Origin: an uncultured Mycoplasmatota bacterium
GTDB taxonomy: Bacteria > Bacillota_I > Bacilli_A > RF39 > UBA660
DNA length: 8,904 nt
Direction: 5' to 3'
Assembly (NCBI GenBank): GCA_946497375.1
Contig: CAMMKE010000049.1
Location: forward strand, 1-8,904
Shown here in pieces: positions 6,600 through 8,904 of this stretch. Made by a program: the position numbers and the translations under genes. The notes under the pieces are model-generated. The model saw only the letters and a list, made by a program, of their open reading frames with translations. It made no database searches and was not told the DNA's origin. Position 1 is the stretch's first letter; each line of letters begins with the position of its first letter.

Positions 6600-7836
6600 C
6601 TTTTCCTCCAAAACATGCAATAAAGTATTTCTTCTTACCACGTCTTACTACTACATATTTATTATCTATAGCAATAGACTTATTAATAGTAAACTCTAAA
6701 TCAGTAATTTTCTCTCCATTAATACTAATACTATTATTATTAACAAACTCCCTTGCTTCTCTTTTACTACTACAAATATTAAACTCTACAAGAAAATCTA
6801 CTATATTCATATCTTTATCTATAACAAGCTTATCAAGTCCTTTAAAAGCCATTTCTATCTCTTTACTAGTAAGATTCTTAATATCTCCACTAAATAATGC
6901 TTCACTAATATTTAAAGCCTCATTATAAGCCTCTTCTCCATGTAAATCAGTAATTATTTCTCTTGCTAAAGCCTTATGAGCTTCTCTTAATTCTGGATAT
7001 TCCTTATTAGATTTCTCTAACTCATTAATTTCATCTACACTAAGAAAAGTAAATATTTTAAGATAACTAATTACCATCTCATCATCCACATTTATTAAGT
7101 ATTGATATAACTCATAACTAGAAGTTTTATTTCTATCTAACCATAAAGCATTACCTTCACTCTTACCAAATTTACGGCCATATTTATCAAGTACTAAAGG
7201 CATAGTAAATCCATAAGCTTCTTTACCTAGTTTTTTACGAATCAAGTCAATTCCCGTTGTAATATTACCCCACTGATCACTTCCCTCTGCTTGTAATACA
7301 CAGTTTTTATTTTGATATAACCATAAAAAGTCATAACCTTGTATTAAAGTATAAGCAAACTCGGCAAAAGTAATACCCGTCTCTAATCTTCTTCTAATGA
7401 TATCTTTATCAAGCATATAATTAATATTAATATATTTACCAACATCTCTTAAAAAATCAGTAAATTCATATCCTTTAAACCAATCATAATTATTAACAAC
7501 TTCTGCTTTGCCATCAAAAATATTACTTACTTGTTTTTTTATTCCTTCCAAGTTTTTATTAAGTTGTTCCTTAGAAATAATTTCTCGCTCTGCTGTAGGA
7601 CGAGGATCCCCAATAAGGCCAGTCGCTCCTCCAACCAACAAAATTGGATGATGTCCTGCCTTCGCAAGACGTTTAGCTGTTACAAGTGATGAATAATGTC
7701 CTAAATGTAAGCTATCTGCAGTAGGATCAGTTCCCCAATAAAAAGTAATAGGTTTCCCATTAAGTAATTTTTCTAAATCTTCCCCCGCTACATCTTTAAT
7801 TAATCCTCTCCATTTTAATTCTTCATATAATCTCAT
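6586..7836 (-). CDS. tyrS: Tyrosine--tRNA ligase
   Basis: This class Ic synthetase activates tyrosine with ATP and charges tRNA-Tyr in the cytoplasm. The 416-aa product is the normal bacterial TyrS-1 length. The ATP-binding HIGH motif is HLGH (residues 44-47) after GTDPTADSL, and the second signature KMSKS appears as KFGKS (222-226), as in Bacilli TyrRS. Tyrosine-binding residues are seen in AYTLIQGYDF (Tyr162, Gln166, Asp169) and the GSDQWGN motif (185-191). A C-terminal S4-like RNA-binding domain (from about 345: VDFLVEFNICSSKREAREFV, then ISINGEKI) contacts the tRNA. The start follows TAGGAGGGATAAA and overlaps the stop of the preceding gene as ATGA. It is third in an operon led by a T-box, which fits induction by uncharged tRNA-Tyr. 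Confidence 0.98.
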   Translation of the reverse strand: MRLYEELKWRGLIKDVAGEDLEKLLNGKPITFYWGTDPTADSLHLGHYSSLVTAKRLAKAGHHPILLVGGATGLIGDPRPTAEREIISKEQLNKNLEGIKKQVSNIFDGKAEVVNNYDWFKGYEFTDFLRDVGKYININYMLDKDIIRRRLETGITFAEFAYTLIQGYDFLWLYQNKNCVLQAEGSDQWGNITTGIDLIRKKLGKEAYGFTMPLVLDKYGRKFGKSEGNALWLDRNKTSSYELYQYLINVDDEMVISYLKIFTFLSVDEINELEKSNKEYPELREAHKALAREIITDLHGEEAYNEALNISEALFSGDIKNLTSKEIEMAFKGLDKLVIDKDMNIVDFLVEFNICSSKREAREFVNNNSISINGEKITDLEFTINKSIAIDNKYVVVRRGKKKYFIACFGGKDEEE

Positions 7837-8207
7837 TTTATCCCTCCTATTTTCTTTACTTTATTATTAATATCTCCATAACAGTATTGGTAAACATCTT
7901 CTCCACTCATAAGTGCCATCTGAGTAATACCATCAAATAACACTTCTATAGCACTACCATATGTTTTCCAAAATTTATCATTATCTTTTGGAGACTCTAA
8001 ATCAAAATCATCTTCTACCTTCAAAGCATCAGCTTTTATTTCATCCTCATAATCATGATAAAAATGCTCAATATTTACATCAGTAGGAAAAAAAACATCT
8101 TTCTTATCTAATAATAACATCGTTAAAGCCTGACTAGGTTCAACTTGTGGTTTACCAGTCTTTCTATATTGATTAACTTCTTCACTATATAACTCACTTA
8201 AACTCAT
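7833..8207 (-). CDS. Hypothetical acidic 124-aa protein between CYTH and tyrS
   Basis: I do not recognise this protein. It is soluble-looking and acidic in the middle (DYEDEIKADALKVEDDFDLES), with no signal peptide, membrane span or cysteine motif. The N-terminus has ELYSEEVNQYRKTGKPQ followed by a short hydrophobic segment ALTMLLLDKKDVFFPTD. The C-terminal third has a probable helix (AIEVLFDGITQMALMSGEDVYQYC) and a basic tail. It is probably a real gene: the ribosome binding site TAGGAG begins on the stop of the CYTH gene, only 10 bases separate them, and its TGA overlaps the tyrS ATG (ATGA), indicating tight co-translation. There is no basis for a function beyond co-expression with tyrS. 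Confidence 0.8.
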   Translation of the reverse strand: MSLSELYSEEVNQYRKTGKPQVEPSQALTMLLLDKKDVFFPTDVNIEHFYHDYEDEIKADALKVEDDFDLESPKDNDKFWKTYGSAIEVLFDGITQMALMSGEDVYQYCYGDINNKVKKIGGIK

Positions 8208-8217
8208 ACTACCACTC

Positions 8218-8748
8218 CTAAAACTTTAATTCATCTATAACATTTAAATTATAACCATATTTTTTATAGATACTATCAACATCTAAAGTAGTAATCCTAT
8301 CTTCATTATAACCTAATTTCTTAACAACTGTCATTACTTCTTCCTCACTTTTACCTTCTATTTCTACATAAGTAGGTAACATTGGCCACGTATCTATATC
8401 TATTTCCACTCCATCAAAAATATACCTAACACGTTTATTTTCTTGATAACTCTTAGCTTTATATCCCAACTCACTTAAAATGTAGTTACATTTATCAAAA
8501 TCTGACACCGCTATTTCTATTTCTTTCGTTCCATCAATCAAAGGACTAACAATATTTTTAATAGTGAGAGTACTTTCATCACCATTAGTTCTAAGTCTAA
8601 TCCACTTGCCCTTAACCACAGGATTAAAATCATAAACATAACATTTCTGAAAAAAGTCTCCTACCTTTTCTGCCCCAAGTTTTTCTAATTTATTAATAAA
8701 AGAAGCTTTATCAATTTCTAAAATTCTAACTTCATATTCTGTATTCAT
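8218..8748 (-). CDS. CYTH-domain protein (class IV adenylate cyclase / triphosphatase-like)
   Basis: CYTH enzymes bind triphosphorylated substrates in a beta-barrel tunnel lined by alternating acidic and basic residues; known activities include inorganic or thiamine triphosphatase and adenylate cyclase. The 176-aa product is full length for the family. The N-terminal signature E-x-E-x-K appears as EYEVR (residues 4-8, Arg for Lys). Other tunnel residues are R51 and R53 (IRLRT), K64 (LTIK), E76 and E78 (KEIEI), R106 and R108 (NKRVRY), D117 and D119 (EIDID) and E129 and E131 (YVEIEG). The exact reaction cannot be read from sequence. The ATG at 8748 is chosen, with GGAGG 6 bases upstream, rather than an in-frame ATG at 8832 that would lie inside the T-box leader. 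It is the first gene of the tyrS operon. Confidence 0.9.
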   Translation of the reverse strand: MNTEYEVRILEIDKASFINKLEKLGAEKVGDFFQKCYVYDFNPVVKGKWIRLRTNGDESTLTIKNIVSPLIDGTKEIEIAVSDFDKCNYILSELGYKAKSYQENKRVRYIFDGVEIDIDTWPMLPTYVEIEGKSEEEVMTVVKKLGYNEDRITTLDVDSIYKKYGYNLNVIDELKF

Positions 8749-8760
8749 AGCATTCCTCCA

Positions 8761-8788
8761 AAATAAAAAGTTCCTATAAACTAAGGAC
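8761..8788 (-). terminator. Candidate T-box attenuator terminator
   Basis: GUCCU (8788-8784) can pair with AGGAAC (8775-8770) with one bulged A, followed by UUUUUAUUUU (8769-8760). Pairing uses the CCU needed by the antiterminator, so the two are mutually exclusive as expected. The stem is short compared with usual T-box terminators, so efficiency or exact pairing is uncertain. Confidence 0.5.
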
Positions 8789-8904
8789 GAGCTAGACCCG
8801 TGGTACCACCTTATTTCATAGAAACTATGCACTCATACCTAATTAACGCTTAAGTCACGTTTTTTCTCCATCTATGTAACTTCAAAATATAACTATCTTA
8901 GTTC
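8761..8904 (-). promoter_or_regulatory. T-box riboswitch leader (5' part off window), probably tRNA-Tyr specific
   Basis: The antiterminator is complete. UAAGG (8813-8809) pairs with CCUUA (8786-8782), the 7-base bulge is the canonical UGGUACC (8808-8802), and ACG (8801-8799) pairs with CGU (8789-8787). The bulge UGGU would pair with tRNA 3' end ACCA, and discriminator A fits tRNA-Tyr. Upstream is a Stem III hairpin, CATAG (8829-8825) with CUATG (8821-8817). Part of the 3' side of Stem I is in the window; GAAGUUACA (8883-8875) holds a possible UAC tyrosine specifier (8878-8876) followed by the expected purine, although GUU is also possible. Binding of uncharged tRNA would favour expression of the downstream genes. 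Most of Stem I and the promoter lie beyond 8904. Confidence 0.92.

Noticed and set aside
6600..6641. Longer N-terminus for the propeller-like protein starting at 6641
   Set aside because: The extra 14 residues lie inside tyrS coding sequence, and the strong GGAGG site is placed for the ATG at 6599.
7833..7835. TGA read as Trp (Mycoplasma code 4)
   Set aside because: All tryptophans in the conserved genes are TGG, and TGA here forms a typical ATGA stop/start overlap with tyrS.
8749..8832. Longer N-terminus for the CYTH protein starting at 8832
   Set aside because: It would translate the T-box antiterminator. The family's EYEVR start and a good ribosome binding site support 8748.

Overview
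The window is AT-rich, densely packed low-GC Firmicute DNA. It carries ezrA (an FtsZ-ring regulator restricted to low-GC Gram-positives), a zinc-free Bacilli-type S4 gene, a T-box leader and clear AGGAGG-like ribosome binding sites. Tryptophan is encoded by TGG throughout, so the standard code applies rather than the Mycoplasma code. The best guess is an uncultured, probably host-associated member of the Bacilli or of lineages near the Mollicutes. The sequence does not settle the genus.

Layout. Left (1-1892, minus): ezrA, with its tail overlapping the start of a small single-membrane-span protein that looks pilin/TadE-like and is cut by the window edge. Middle (1893-2849): a divergent promoter region, then rpsD on the plus strand behind a long structured leader that resembles autogenously controlled S4 leaders, ended by a strong terminator. 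Next on the plus strand is a small secreted or surface-type protein with nine collagen-like triplets followed by a beta-sandwich-like domain (2850-3512). It converges on the right-hand operon at a bidirectional hairpin.

Right (8904 down to 3525, minus): a single long transcription unit, with six genes overlapping or separated by at most 46 bases. It starts with a T-box riboswitch whose antiterminator is complete in the window, while most of Stem I lies beyond the edge. The order is CYTH-domain protein, unknown acidic 124-aa protein, tyrS, membrane-anchored seven-repeat beta-propeller-like protein, a degenerate histidine-phosphatase-like protein without its catalytic residues, and a large protein with a probable GNAT-like N-terminal domain. 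The T-box and tyrS suggest the whole unit rises when tyrosyl-tRNA is uncharged.

From memory, ezrA, rpsD and tyrS lie near each other in Bacillus-type genomes, so this looks like a conserved housekeeping neighbourhood into which accessory genes have been inserted. The most unusual parts are the uncharacterised genes under T-box control (propeller, pseudophosphatase, GNAT-like) and the short collagen-like protein. No CRISPR array, tRNA, rRNA, insertion sequence or phage gene was seen.
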